From: Alphaproteobacteria bacterium
Lineage (GTDB): Bacteria; Myxococcota_A; UBA796; CAJQPC01
DNA: 64,000 bases
Assembly: GCA_020632795.1 (NCBI GenBank)
Contig: JACKEV010000009.1
Coordinates: forward strand, 558,001 to 622,000
Direction: 5' to 3'
Position numbers and translations under genes: made by a program. The notes under the pieces are model-generated. The model saw nothing but the letters and a program-made list of their open reading frames with translations, did no database searches and was not told the origin of the DNA. Shown here piece by piece: positions 41,583 to 52,180 of this stretch. Each line of letters starts with the position of its first letter. Position 1 is the first letter of the stretch.

Positions 41583-41894
41583 TCAATCCATCTCGGGGGG
41601 GAGGTCGTCGTCCACTTCGGGGGGCAGGGCCCCGAGGGTGGCGGCTGCGGCGGTGCGGCCGGCGGGGCCGTGCAGCAGCATGTTCTCGTCGAACTCGGAG
41701 AGGTCGGGCAGGACCGCGCCGGCCGCGATCTCGCGCAGGGCGGTGACGACCTCCTTGTTCTTGGAGATGACGCTCTCGTCCAGCAGCGCCTTCTCGCCCT
41801 TGATGAGCTGCTTGGTGCGCTCAGCGGCGACCAGAACCAGCGAGAAGCGGTTCGGGACCTTCTCGAGGCAGTCCTCGACGGTGATGCGGGCCAC
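41583..41894 (-). CDS. rpoZ: RNA polymerase omega subunit
   Basis: A 103-residue omega subunit. The N-terminal core ARITVEDCLEKVPNRFSLVL, then VAAERTKQLIKGEKALLDES and NKEVVTALREIAAG, is the conserved fold that helps assemble beta-prime and in many bacteria contributes to ppGpp binding. The C-terminal 40 residues are acidic and variable (LPPEVDDDLPPEMD). The start is GTG 41894, preceded by GGGAGG. The usual companion gmk is absent; a 60-residue unknown gene follows instead. Confidence 0.95.
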   Translation of the reverse strand: MARITVEDCLEKVPNRFSLVLVAAERTKQLIKGEKALLDESVISKNKEVVTALREIAAGAVLPDLSEFDENMLLHGPAGRTAAAATLGALPPEVDDDLPPEMD

Positions 41895-41957
41895 GGGGCC
41901 TCCCGGGAAATAAGTGGACAGCGTTGTTTATGGAGCCGGACGCGCGGCGTCAACCCG

Positions 41958-42590
41958 TCAGCTCGCCTCGGGCGCCGGCAGCGCGGCGAGCACGCCCAGC
42001 TCGGACAGGCGGCGGGCGGCGTGGGGGCTCCGGGTCTCCAGCCAGCGGGCGTAGAGATCGACGATGTCGTGGGTGCCCTCGGCCCGGTCGCGATCGGCGA
42101 CGTCCGCGAGCAGCGTGAGGCACTCGGGGAAGCGTCGGGACAGCTCGATGAAGACCTGGAACCAGGGGTCGTCCCGGGCGTCGGAGCGGCTGAGGTCGGC
42201 CACGCGGGCGTAGGCGGCCTCCCCCATGTCGGTGTAGTAGCGGACCCCCACGGGCTTGCGGCTGAGGCTCTCGGAGAAGTAGCCCGCGATCGACAGTGCG
42301 TAGTCGCCGAGGTGTCGGTAGCGGCGCAGGGCCTCGGCGCGGGGCGCGCCCCGGGCGGCCAGGTGCATCTCGGCGAGGGTCTCGGGGGTGCCGCGCTGGA
42401 ACAGGTCCCGCGTCCGGCCGATCCGGACCAGCAGCGCGGTGAGGTAGTGGCTGGTCCAGCGAGACAGCTCCACCGCGCGGCTCCCCTGGGCGTCCTGGAG
42501 CCGGTTGGAGAAGAAGTCATAGAGGTTGTCGTGGCTCAGGCCGGGGCGGCCGGCGCGTCGGGGTGACTTCCTGTCCTGTTTCACCGACAT
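41958..42590 (-). CDS. Hypothetical helical protein upstream of rpoZ
   Basis: A 210-residue predicted all-helical cytoplasmic protein. Segments are LSHDNLYDFFSNRLQDAQGS, RWTSHYLTALLVRIGRTRDL, ALRRYRHLGDYALSIAGYFS and SRKPVGVRYYTDMGEAAYAR. The YRHLGDYALSIAGYFSESL region resembles proteins of unknown function found in myxobacterial genomes; I assign no family. The N-terminus is basic (VKQDRKSPRRAGR). ATG start at 42590. It may be expressed with rpoZ, 63 bases away. Confidence 0.65.
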   Translation of the reverse strand: MSVKQDRKSPRRAGRPGLSHDNLYDFFSNRLQDAQGSRAVELSRWTSHYLTALLVRIGRTRDLFQRGTPETLAEMHLAARGAPRAEALRRYRHLGDYALSIAGYFSESLSRKPVGVRYYTDMGEAAYARVADLSRSDARDDPWFQVFIELSRRFPECLTLLADVADRDRAEGTHDIVDLYARWLETRSPHAARRLSELGVLAALPAPEAS

Positions 42591-42677
42591 CGATCCTCCT
42601 CAGCGCTGCAGGTGGCTCGTCGGTCGCGCCACGTCGGTGTTGCGACGCGTCCGCTGGAAAAAAATTCGGGAGAAGAG

Positions 42678-42705
42678 TTGACGGCTGAGCCCCCGTGGAT
42701 AGCTC
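42678..42705 (+). promoter_or_regulatory. Candidate promoter of groES-groEL
   Basis: TTGACG (42678-42683), a 16-base spacer and TAGCTC (42700-42705), about 120 bases before groES. An A-rich patch (GGAAAAAAATTC) sits just upstream. I searched the 233-base region by eye for the CIRCE element (TTAGCACTC-N9-GAGTGCTAA) and did not find it, so HrcA control is not evident. Confidence 0.4.
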
Positions 42706-42823
42706 TTGGCGTCCTGAAGAAGGGGCGCGCGGCTCCGCCGATGCCGCCCCACAGACCCCAGAGAACCCCATTCTGCCTGCAGTGACACAGCTCAGGTGTC
42801 CAAGTGGCCGGAGAGGTTGACCG

Positions 42824-43111
42824 ATGAACGTACGCCCCCTCTACGATCGAGTCCTCGTCAAGCGCAACGACGAGCCCAACATGACCAAGGGTGGGATCTA
42901 CCTGCCCGAGACCGCCAAGGAGAAGCCCATCGAGGGCACCATCCTCGCGGTCGGAAGCGGCCGCGTCTCCGACGACGGCGACGTCACCCCCCTCGAGGTG
43001 AAGGTGGGAGACAAGGTCGTCTTCGGCAAGTATGCCGGCACCGAGATCAAGGTCGACGGGGAGGACCGACTCATCCTCCGCGAGGACGACATCCTCGGCG
43101 TGATCGACTAG
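42824..43111 (+). CDS. groES: Co-chaperonin GroES
   Basis: A 95-residue 10-kDa co-chaperonin that caps GroEL. It has the N-terminal strand NVRPLYDRVLVKRNDEPNMT, the mobile loop KGGIYLPETAKEKPIEGTIL with the G-I-x-L/Y-P GroEL-binding motif, and the C-terminal KYAGTEIKVDGEDRLILRED. The length is exact for the family. An AGAGG-type site (GGAGAGGTTGACCG) precedes the ATG at 42824. It is followed after 52 bases by groEL. Confidence 0.97.
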   Translation: MNVRPLYDRVLVKRNDEPNMTKGGIYLPETAKEKPIEGTILAVGSGRVSDDGDVTPLEVKVGDKVVFGKYAGTEIKVDGEDRLILREDDILGVID

Positions 43112-43163
43112 TCGGAAGCAAACCCAACGCGACACATCTTTCAGTATATCCGGAGGAATACCG

Positions 43164-44765
<1,602 letters not shown>

Positions 44766-44788
44766 TCCCAGGGGCTGAGCGGTCGCTG

Positions 44789-44820
44789 GCGGGCTCCCTT
44801 CGGGGGGCCCGCTTTGCTTT
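44789..44820 (+). terminator. Rho-independent terminator of groESL
   Basis: GCGGGCTCCC (44789-44798), UUCG tetraloop (44799-44802) and GGGGGCCCGC (44803-44812), then TTTGCTTT. The ten-base GC-rich stem with one G-U pair and a stable tetraloop is a very convincing terminator, 23 bases past the groEL stop. Confidence 0.9.
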
Positions 44821-44869
44821 CGGAGCGCCCGCTTTGCTTTCGGAGCGCCCGCTTCGCTTTCGAAGCGCC
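44813..44869. repeat. 20-bp tandem repeats between groEL and the convergent TPR gene
   Basis: The unit CGGAGCGCCCGCTTTGCTTT occurs at 44821-44840 and 44841-44860 (one change), with partial copies on both sides, including the tail of the terminator. The last copy forms a perfect hairpin CGCTTCG-CTTT-CGAAGCG (44850-44867) just after the stop of the convergent gene. Together with the terminator these would separate the two convergent transcripts. Confidence 0.75.
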
Positions 44870-45477
44870 TACTGCCACTGCTGGAGCAGGGACTCCTCGC
44901 CGTAGACCACGATGAGGCGCTTGAGGACCTCACCCAGGGTGGGGTCGCGGAGCACCTCGGTCCACTCGGGGTGGCCGGCGATGTCGCGGAAGCGCAGGCC
45001 GCGCCGGATGCCCTCCCGCAGCCAGCGCTCCAGCGCGATGGGGTCCTGGTCCCGGGCCGCGATCAGGGCGAGCTGGAGGGGGGCGGCCCAGCCCTTGGGG
45101 TGGTCCTCGCTGGCGTCGGAGGCCTTGATGAAGGCGTCCCTGGCCTGGGCGAGGTCCCCCTGTGCGAGCAGCAGGCCGCCCAGGTCGTACCAGGCGAAGG
45201 CCATGCCGGCGTCCTGGTCCAGGGCCTGGCGGTACAGGCGCTCGGCGTCGCGGGGCTTGCCCTGAAGGTTCGCGATGAGGCCGGCCTCGTAGACGAGGCG
45301 GGGGTCGTCGGCGACCTGCGCGCGGAAGTCGCGGACCAGGCCCTCCGCGGCGTCCAGCTCGCCCTGGGCGAGCAGGGCGTCCGCCTCGGCCTCGACCCCG
45401 GAGAGCAGGGCCGCGCGGTAGTCGGGGGGGGGCACCGCCGCGAGCAGCGGCGCCCCGAGCAGCAGCAGGAGCGTCAA
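44869..45477 (-). CDS. Exported TPR protein
   Basis: A 202-residue periplasmic protein. The N-terminus TLLLLLGAPLLAAVPPPDYR is a signal peptide. The rest is TPR-like: ADALLAQGELDAAEGLVRDF, AGLIANLQGKPRDAERLYRQ, LGGLLLAQGDLAQARDAFIK and LIAARDQDPIALERWLREGI. It probably acts as a protein-interaction adaptor in the envelope. Start TTG 45477 overlaps the metallopeptidase stop as TTGA. The two genes are therefore co-translated, suggesting a link to the secreted protease. Confidence 0.7.
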   Translation of the reverse strand: MTLLLLLGAPLLAAVPPPDYRAALLSGVEAEADALLAQGELDAAEGLVRDFRAQVADDPRLVYEAGLIANLQGKPRDAERLYRQALDQDAGMAFAWYDLGGLLLAQGDLAQARDAFIKASDASEDHPKGWAAPLQLALIAARDQDPIALERWLREGIRRGLRFRDIAGHPEWTEVLRDPTLGEVLKRLIVVYGEESLLQQWQ

Positions 45478-48221
45478 CGGCGCCGACGGAGCAGCGCGGC
45501 CGCCCCGACGAGCAGGGCCAGCCAGGCGCCGCCCGCAGGGATGTTGCCCGGCGTGGAGGTGCAGCCGCAGCCGCTGGCCTTCAGGCCGCCGCCGCCGGTG
45601 TCGAACACGCCGCCGTTGTCGCCGGTGTCGTCCGGGTCGACCTGATCCGAGGGGGGCACGATGGCGTAGACGCAGACGTCATCGATGTTCCAGCCGCCCA
45701 TGGTCAGGCCGCCGTCGGACTCGATCTCCCAGGCGAGGGTCAGGACGCCGTCCTCATCGGCGTCCTGGACCGGGAGGGTGTGCAGGCCCCACTGGCGGTC
45801 GGTGTGGTGTTCGTCGCCGATGTTGCGGTTGGAGGCGTGGTTGCTCCAGGCCTCCTCGCCGTCCACCATCACGCGGGCGTGGTCGTAGTAGCCGTCCTCG
45901 ACCGTGAGCCAGCGCCGGAACTGGACCAGCAGGGCGTCCTTGGGGTAGTCCGAGACGTCGAAGGGGGCCGAGGTCAGGCGGTTGTGCTTGCTGTTCTGGT
46001 ACTCGCCGTTCCAGTTGCCCGCGCCCAGGTCGTTGCCCCAGACGTTGTCACCGGACCAGGCGAAGTCGGGGTCGCCCCCCTCGCCCAGCGGGGTGCCGAG
46101 CTGCCAGTCGTTGGCGCCCAGGTCGTCGTCGCCGCTGAGCAACTCGTGGGTGTAGTCGCCGCCCAGCTCGTCCTCGAAGTCGTCGCAGCGGATCTCGATC
46201 AGCTCGCCCACGTAGAAGCTGTGGGGGTTGATGGGGCCGCCGCCGGGGTTGGTGAGGGTGTCGCCGTCGGTGCCGGACAGCTCGATGTAGTAGTGGACGA
46301 CCGTGCCGGCCGGCTGCTCGGGGATGGCGCCCTCGACGCCGTCGCCCGAGGCGCTCAGCGAGGCGGTCTCCCAGGTCTCGCCGCCGTCGATGGAGTAGTG
46401 GACCTCGGCGTCGGCGATCTCGAAGCCGTAGCAGTCCGGGGCGAGGTTGGTCACATCGGCGACCAGCGGGATGTCGCCGGCGTTGGCGACCTGGTTGCCC
46501 AGGGCCTCGTGCCCCACGTACACCAGGGACTCGCTGCCGGCAGGGCCCAGGCCGTGCCGGGAGAAGGCGTCCAGGATGAGGCACTGGTTCGGGGTGCCGT
46601 TGCCCAGGTTCCCGTCGTCGTCGTCGGCGAGGATGAACTCGTCGTAGGAGTCCGGGACCGTGGGGCCGCCCTTGATGCCCTGGACGAAGAGCTCGTTGAC
46701 GATGTCGTAGGCGGTCTCGGCGTCGTACTCCTGCTCCAGCACGTCCCACAGGTCCCAGACCGCGCCCGCGAAGATGAGGCCGTCGGTGTGGACCTCGCCG
46801 ACCCAGTCGTCGGGGTAGACGCGGTCGGAGGCGACCTCGCGGATGCCGGAGCCGTCGGTCATGAAGTAGGGGGAGATGAGGGAATCGCCGGTCAGGAGGA
46901 AGGCGACGGTGTCGCCGATGCCCTCGGAGATCGAGCCGTCGAACTCGCCTGCGACCAGGCTGTAGTAGTGGAAGCCGTGGCCCCACTCGTGGTAGTTGAC
47001 GTCCGCGATGCGGCCGGTGTTGTTGCAGCCCGAGCCGGCCCGGAAGAAGTTGACGTTGCCGTCGTAGTAGGCGTTGCAGGACGAGTCGATGTTGACGTTG
47101 GACGTCAGGTTGTCGTTGACCATGTCGACGTCGGGGGCGAACTCCAGCCCCCAGTCCCGGACCTGATGCAGGAAGATGTAGCTGTCGATCTCGGCCTGGG
47201 TCGCGTCGTCGGTGGTCCAGGTGAAGGTGTCGGAGGTGAACGTGGCCTGGGCGTCGTCCCCGTCCTGGTTGACCACGCGCACGTAGTCGCCCCGCAGGCT
47301 CGTGGTGAAGGCGCCGGTGGCCTCCAGCGTGAAGTTGCCGGTGGCGTCGGCGTTGACGCGGGTGCCGTCGTCGTTGGTCACCCGGGCCAGCGGGACGGGG
47401 GAGATCGTGTAGTCGTTGTTGAGGGTGCGGACCTCGTGGCGGGCGAACAGGGTGCCGTCGATGAAGCGGACCTCGTTGTAGACGTTGAGCAGCTCGCCGG
47501 TGGCGGCGTCGACGTGGCTGACCCAGATGCCCGGGGGGGTCGTGGTGGTGGTGCGGACCTGCCAGGCGAGGCGGTAGTCCAGGCCCGAGCCGGCCCGCGC
47601 GGGCAGGACGACCAGCGTGGCGGACTCGAAGAGGTGGAAGGCGTCGGGCTCGGGGCCCAGGGCGATGGCGCGGTCGACGGCCTCGGACGAGGTGAGCGCC
47701 GCGGCGGCGGGCAGGGCGTCGAGCTGGGGGTGGGTGTCCACGCCGAGCATCACCAGCTTGCCGAAGCGAATGCGGGCGTCCACGCCCGAGCGGTAGAGCG
47801 GTACGCCGTCCACGACCCGGTCGAAGTGGACGTACCAGGTGCCGGTGTCCTTCACGTAGGCCAGATCGCGCAGGGCGAGCGCGTCATTGGAGACGCCGAA
47901 CAGCCCCGGGTGATCCGCGATGAAGGCGCGCAGGGCCTGCTCGACCTCGGACTCGCGGCCCACGGGCCCCAGGTCGATGCCCGGGCCCCAGGCGCGGTGG
48001 GGCGTGCCGGTCTGCTCATCGAAGCGGGCCTGCCAGCCGGCGCCGTCGTCCGCGATGAAGTCCTGCCAGGCCGGCGCGTTGCGCAGCCGGGTCTGCTGGC
48101 CTTCGTGGTAGCGCAGCAGCCGGGTGGGCTCGACGCCGACCCAGAGGTCGTCGGTCGGAGCGAACGCGAGGGCCTGGCTCGGAGAGAGGGGGCCGAGCGT
48201 CAGGGCGAGGAGCGTAAGCAT
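45474..48221 (-). CDS. Secreted M4/fungalysin-like zinc metallopeptidase with MYXO-CTERM
   Basis: A 915-residue secreted protease. The signal peptide LTLLALTLGPLSPSQALA is followed by an FTP/PepSY-like propeptide (ALRAFIADHPGLFGVSNDAL, YVHFDRVVDGVPLYRSGVDA). The catalytic domain has NYHEWGHGFHYYSL (HExxH) and, downstream, FDGSISEGIGDTVAF with the third zinc ligand Glu in EGIGD, as in fungalysin-type peptidases. A long beta-rich C-terminal region follows, ending with an acidic DPDDTGDNGGVFDTGGG linker and KASGCGCTSTPGNIPAGGAW, a hydrophobic stretch and RRRR: a MYXO-CTERM-like sorting signal. ATG 48221 has GGAGG upstream. It probably digests extracellular protein or prey. Confidence 0.88.
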   Translation of the reverse strand: MLTLLALTLGPLSPSQALAFAPTDDLWVGVEPTRLLRYHEGQQTRLRNAPAWQDFIADDGAGWQARFDEQTGTPHRAWGPGIDLGPVGRESEVEQALRAFIADHPGLFGVSNDALALRDLAYVKDTGTWYVHFDRVVDGVPLYRSGVDARIRFGKLVMLGVDTHPQLDALPAAAALTSSEAVDRAIALGPEPDAFHLFESATLVVLPARAGSGLDYRLAWQVRTTTTTPPGIWVSHVDAATGELLNVYNEVRFIDGTLFARHEVRTLNNDYTISPVPLARVTNDDGTRVNADATGNFTLEATGAFTTSLRGDYVRVVNQDGDDAQATFTSDTFTWTTDDATQAEIDSYIFLHQVRDWGLEFAPDVDMVNDNLTSNVNIDSSCNAYYDGNVNFFRAGSGCNNTGRIADVNYHEWGHGFHYYSLVAGEFDGSISEGIGDTVAFLLTGDSLISPYFMTDGSGIREVASDRVYPDDWVGEVHTDGLIFAGAVWDLWDVLEQEYDAETAYDIVNELFVQGIKGGPTVPDSYDEFILADDDDGNLGNGTPNQCLILDAFSRHGLGPAGSESLVYVGHEALGNQVANAGDIPLVADVTNLAPDCYGFEIADAEVHYSIDGGETWETASLSASGDGVEGAIPEQPAGTVVHYYIELSGTDGDTLTNPGGGPINPHSFYVGELIEIRCDDFEDELGGDYTHELLSGDDDLGANDWQLGTPLGEGGDPDFAWSGDNVWGNDLGAGNWNGEYQNSKHNRLTSAPFDVSDYPKDALLVQFRRWLTVEDGYYDHARVMVDGEEAWSNHASNRNIGDEHHTDRQWGLHTLPVQDADEDGVLTLAWEIESDGGLTMGGWNIDDVCVYAIVPPSDQVDPDDTGDNGGVFDTGGGGLKASGCGCTSTPGNIPAGGAWLALLVGAAALLRRRR

Positions 48222-48337
48222 CAAAAACCCTCCGTGGGGGAGAAGGTCACAGGGAACGGGGTATCCTTCAATGCAGCCCCCGGCTGGGGGATCGAGCAAA
48301 GCGTTTGCAAGCTCCGGACCAGGACGGAGACCCGGCT

Positions 48338-49930
48338 TTGAACAGATGCGCGCTGCGTTGGTTGGTCACCTTGTATCTGGCAGGTTGCACAGGCGACCCT
48401 TCGCCACCCTTACAGGATGAACCGCTCCCGCCGCTCCCGCCACCGGCCGTTGAGGCCCGGACACCCCGGGGTTCCGAGGCCCCGGTGCGCGAGCTGACGA
48501 TCGCGCTCACCGGGGAGCTGCGCGGCGAGATCGAGCCCTGCGGCTGCCCGACCCTGCCCTACGGCGGCTTCGTGCGGCGCCAGCGCCTGCTGGAGGCGAT
48601 CGCGGCCGAGGGGCGGCCCCTCTTCCAGCTCGACGCTGGCGAGGCCCTGCTCAAGGGCCTGGTGTCGGTGCGGCACGGGGACGCCGCCGACCGCGCCGCG
48701 GCCATCCTCTCGCTGATGCGCGAGGTGGGGGTGGACCTGATGGTGCCCGGCCCCACGGACCTCAGCGTCGCCGGTGTGGCCGGGCTCCAGCGGATCTCCG
48801 AGCACGAGCTGCCGCTGGTGTCGGCGACGTGGACCTCGGCGGAGGGCGCGCTGCTGTTCCCCGCCAGCCGGGTGCTTCAGCAGGGAGATGTGCGGATCGG
48901 GGTGGTCGGCTTGTCGGCGGACCCGGGCGAGCTGGTGACGTGGCGGGATCCGGTGGAGGCCGCGAGGGACGCGGTGGCGGGGCTCCCGGACGACCTCGAT
49001 CTGATCGTCGCGGTCAGCAACCTGCCCGAGCCGGAGCGGCTACGGGTCGCGCGGGGCGTGCCCCAGCTCGCGGCGGTGCTGTCCACGATGGGGGACACCC
49101 ACGACCCCAGCCACATCGAGGGGGAGGCGACCCTGATCGAGGCGCCGGACCGCGGGCGCTACGTCACGCTGATCCGGGCGCGGCTGGCCTCCACGGGCAG
49201 CCTGGCTCTCGACCCGGCCCTGGCGCGGAGCCTGCGCACCCGGGACGGGCTGCGGGCCCAGGCCGGGGCCCCTGAGGCGCGGGATGAGGCGGTGCGCGCC
49301 GGCATCCAGGCCCGGCTGGTCGAGGTGGAGGCCGAGCTGGCAGCGGCGGGCGCCGGGCGGAACCTGGTGGACATCGAGGACCGCCCCCTCGGCAGCGACC
49401 TCGACGGCGAGGCCGCCGTGGGCGCCCACATCGCGGCGTTCAAGGAGGCGCAGCGGGACGCCGCCCGGGAGAACGTGGCGGTGGACACCGCCGACTCGGG
49501 CCCCCGCTACGCCACCTCCTCGGCCTGCGTGCGCTGCCACTCCGAGCAGTTCGCCCGCTGGACGTTCACCGCGCACGCCCGCGCCACCACCACGCTGCGG
49601 CTGCGGGGCGACCTGGAGAACCCCGAGTGCATCGGCTGCCACAGCACCGGCTACGGGGCGCCTGGGGGCTTCGCGGAGACCGATCCGGTGACCCTGCGGG
49701 CCTACGGCGGCGTGCAGTGCGAGGCCTGCCACGGCCCCCTGGGCGACCACCCTCGGGACGACGCGGTGGTCCCGCGCCGGCCGGACACCACGACCTGCCT
49801 GACCTGCCACGACGAGGCCAACTCGCCGTCCTTCGACTTCGACAGCTACCTGCTGCAGGTGATCTGCCCGACGCGGGCGGGGCCCGCTACCACGCCGCCA
49901 GGAAGCGATCCACCTGCTCCCGCTCCATGA
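48338..49930 (+). CDS. Tetrahaem cytochrome c554-like lipoprotein fused to a metallophosphoesterase-like domain
   Basis: A 530-residue lipoprotein: TTG 48338, NRCALRWLVTLYLAGC with a lipobox. Residues about 60-330 resemble the 5'-nucleotidase/UshA-like fold found with multihaem proteins: LTIALTGELRGEIEPCGCPT, then PYGGFVRRQRLL and FQLDAGEALLKG. The usual metal ligands are poorly conserved (DAGE for DAGD, no D-x-H), so catalysis is doubtful. The C-terminal part has four CxxCH haem sites: ACVRCHSEQFARW, ECIGCHSTGYG, QCEACHGPLGDH and TCLTCHDEAN. It is likely a periplasmic electron carrier. The last 15 residues overlap the convergent TPR gene antisense, so the true 3' end may be earlier or affected by a sequence error. 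Confidence 0.82.
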   Translation: MNRCALRWLVTLYLAGCTGDPSPPLQDEPLPPLPPPAVEARTPRGSEAPVRELTIALTGELRGEIEPCGCPTLPYGGFVRRQRLLEAIAAEGRPLFQLDAGEALLKGLVSVRHGDAADRAAAILSLMREVGVDLMVPGPTDLSVAGVAGLQRISEHELPLVSATWTSAEGALLFPASRVLQQGDVRIGVVGLSADPGELVTWRDPVEAARDAVAGLPDDLDLIVAVSNLPEPERLRVARGVPQLAAVLSTMGDTHDPSHIEGEATLIEAPDRGRYVTLIRARLASTGSLALDPALARSLRTRDGLRAQAGAPEARDEAVRAGIQARLVEVEAELAAAGAGRNLVDIEDRPLGSDLDGEAAVGAHIAAFKEAQRDAARENVAVDTADSGPRYATSSACVRCHSEQFARWTFTAHARATTTLRLRGDLENPECIGCHSTGYGAPGGFAETDPVTLRAYGGVQCEACHGPLGDHPRDDAVVPRRPDTTTCLTCHDEANSPSFDFDSYLLQVICPTRAGPATTPPGSDPPAPAP

Positions 49931-51899
49931 GGCCGAGGGAGAGGTCGAGGCAGCTCGCGCAGATGTCGACGCCTTCGAAGCGGTAGACGCCCCGCGACTC
50001 GAGCTGGGTCTTGCTGCAGAACGCGCAGCGGGCGTCGTCGGGCGCGGGGTGGGCGCGGCGGTTGCGGCTGACCTCGATGACGCAGACGTCGCAGATGACC
50101 GCGTCGGTGCCGGCCATGAGGTGGTCGGTCTGTCCGGCGGTGCGTCCGCAGGCGGTGCAGTGCACGTCGGCCTGGTCGCTGACCGGCCGGGGCGCGACGT
50201 CGCCGGTGGGCACGATGCTGTCGAGCAGGGCCTCCAGCCGGCGGTGGGACCCGGCGCGGCGGGCGCGGGCGCTGAGCGTGCGGATGGCGTCGGGGTCGCC
50301 ATACATGGCCAGGCCGGCGTGGGCTGCCGCGGCCAGGTCGGCGTCGGCGGTCTGGGCCCAGCGCTCCAGCAGGCGCCGGCCGGCGCCGCTGCGTCGGGCG
50401 GCGATGGCCAGCAGCAAGAGGGCCTGGTGGGCGCGGGCCTTCTGGCGCTCCTGCTCGACGTTCTGGCGGTGGGCGGTGACGTCGGTGGCCGGGCCATGGC
50501 GGTCGACCGCGGCGCGCTTGATGTCGGCCTCGCTCAGGGTGAGGCCCCGGGTGAGCACGGGCTCGGGCAGCGCGGCGGCGGCGGCCACGGCGCGGGCGCC
50601 CAGCTCGGGGCCGAAGGTGCGGCCGGCCTCCTGGAGGGCGCGGGCGACGTCGTCGGCGATGGCGGCGTTGGCCAGGGCGCAGGCGGCCTCCCAGATGGAG
50701 AAGCGCACGCCCTCGTCCTGGACCCGGGCGGGTGGCGTCGATGAGGACGGGCAGCGCACCCGGCCGGTGCGGCGCTGAGCTGGTCGAGCAGGATGCGGAT
50801 CCGCTCCCGGGTGACCTCGCGGGGGGGCGCCCGCTCGACGTCGCGGGGCAGGCGGTCGAAGGTGCGGACCTCGGCGGCGAGGGCCTGGGCGAGCTCCATC
50901 GTGGTCGCCCACCCCGGCGGCGCCGCAGCCGGGCCAGCTCAGGTAGACCTCCATGTGGTCAGGGTGCTCCTGGAGGGCCTCCTTGAAGACGCGGATGGCC
51001 TCGTTGGGGTTGCCCTCCTCCAGCAGGGTGCAGCCCAGGGTGTAGCGGGCGAGGCGGTTGCCGGGGTCGAGCAGCAGGGCCTGGTTGCAGGCCTCGCGGG
51101 CGCGGCCGTGCTCGCCGAGCTGCAGGTAGGCCATCGCCATGCGGGCGTAGACGCGGGGGTCCTCGGCGCGGTCCTGGAGGTGCTGCCGGAAGTGCTGGAT
51201 GGCGTTCTTGTACTTGCCCAGGTGGTAGGCCACCATGCCCAGGTGGAAGCGCGCGGTGGAGCGGAACCGGTCGTGCTCGCGCAGCCGGATGAAGAACTTC
51301 TCGGCCTCGGCGTAGCGGCCCGTGGCGAGGCAGGAGAGGCCGATGTCCCGGAGCAGCGGGGGCGTGAGGTCGGGGGTGGGGCCGAGCTGGAGGGCGTGGA
51401 CGAGGTGGAACTGGCTGCGCTCCACCAGGCGGGGGCTGGCGCCGCGCGCGCGGGCCAGCTCGGCCAGCGCCCGGCCGAGGTAGAGGTGGGGCTCCCAGGC
51501 GTCGGGGGCGAGGCGGCAGGCGGTCTCGAGGTGGCGGACGGCCAGGCCCCGATCGCCCTCGCTGCGGGCCAGCGCGCCGAGGGCGAGGTGCAGGTCGGCG
51601 CGCTCGGGGTCGGCGCGCATGGCCTCGTCCAGGTAGCGGCGGCCGTTCTCGGGGCGCCCCATGCCCACCAGCGCGGTGCCGGCGGTGATGAGGGCGCCGA
51701 CGTGGGTGGGGTCGTCGCCCAGGACCTTGCGGGCCTGGGTCAGCGCGCGGTTGCACCAGACCTCACCGCCGCCGTGGTAGAGGCCCCGGGAGAGGTAGGC
51801 GCGGGCCAGCTCATGCCGCAGCTCGGGGTCGTCGGGCTGGTCCTGGACCTGCTTCTCCAGGCGGCTGGTGTGCCAGTCGAGCTTCTTGTGGGGGAACAT
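49887..51899 (-). pseudogene. TPR/zinc-finger protein gene with apparent frameshifts
   Basis: The frame is open for 670 codons, but the middle is not coherent. Residues 1-320 are clear TPR repeats (ELRHELARAYLSRGLYHGGG, FHLGMVAYHLGKYKNAIQHF, LGCTLLEEGNPNEAIRVFKE). Between about 50700 and 50945 the main frame turns into Pro/Arg-rich nonsense while sensible protein appears in the other frames: ELARLRRRRG, then WATTMELAQALAAEVRTFDR with RLPRDVERAPPREVTRERIR, then ALPVLIDATR. The main frame resumes with VQDEGVRFSIWEAACALANA, an armadillo/HEAT-like helical part, and a ClpX-like zinc finger (CTACGRTAG..., ICDVCV, RCAFCSKTQ, ICASC). About four single-base changes would be needed, suggesting assembly errors or a decaying gene. 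ATG 51899. Confidence 0.7.
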
Positions 51900-51994
51900 G
51901 GGATCGCCGAGAGGGGAGGGGAGGCCGCCCGAAGACGAGGGCGTGCCGGCAGGACGAAGCATGATATCCTGTCGACGGCGCCGATGGAGGGGTG

Positions 51995-52180
51995 ATGCCC
52001 CGACAGGCACAGTCGCGCGCCGGCCAGAGCACCGTGGAGTACGTCCTGGTGCTGTCCGTGCTGGTGGTCGCGATGTGGGCGGCGGCCCAGCTCTTCGTGC
52101 CGGACTACGCCGCTGGCCTGGGCGCGATGCAGGCGGATCTGTCGCGTACGACCCGGGACGGCGTGGTGGGGGGCTCATGA
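51995..52180 (+). CDS. Flp/TadE-type prepilin-like small protein (1)
   Basis: A 61-residue protein with a type IVb prepilin-like signal: RQAQSRAGQSTVEYVLVLSV, in which cleavage after Gly would put Glu at position +5 of the mature protein (G|QSTVE), followed by a hydrophobic helix LVVAMWAAAQLFVP. This is the pattern of Flp pilins and TadE/TadF pseudopilins processed by a prepilin peptidase. The ATG at 51995 has GGAGGGG directly upstream (a GTG one codon earlier is possible). It overlaps the next gene by ATGA. No other tad genes are in the window. Confidence 0.7.
   Translation: MPRQAQSRAGQSTVEYVLVLSVLVVAMWAAAQLFVPDYAAGLGAMQADLSRTTRDGVVGGS

Noticed and set aside
45780..48341. Plus-strand open frame of 853 codons opposite the metallopeptidase
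   Set aside because: Val/Gly-rich nonsense composition, no domains, fully antisense to a protein with an HExxH site and a sorting tail.
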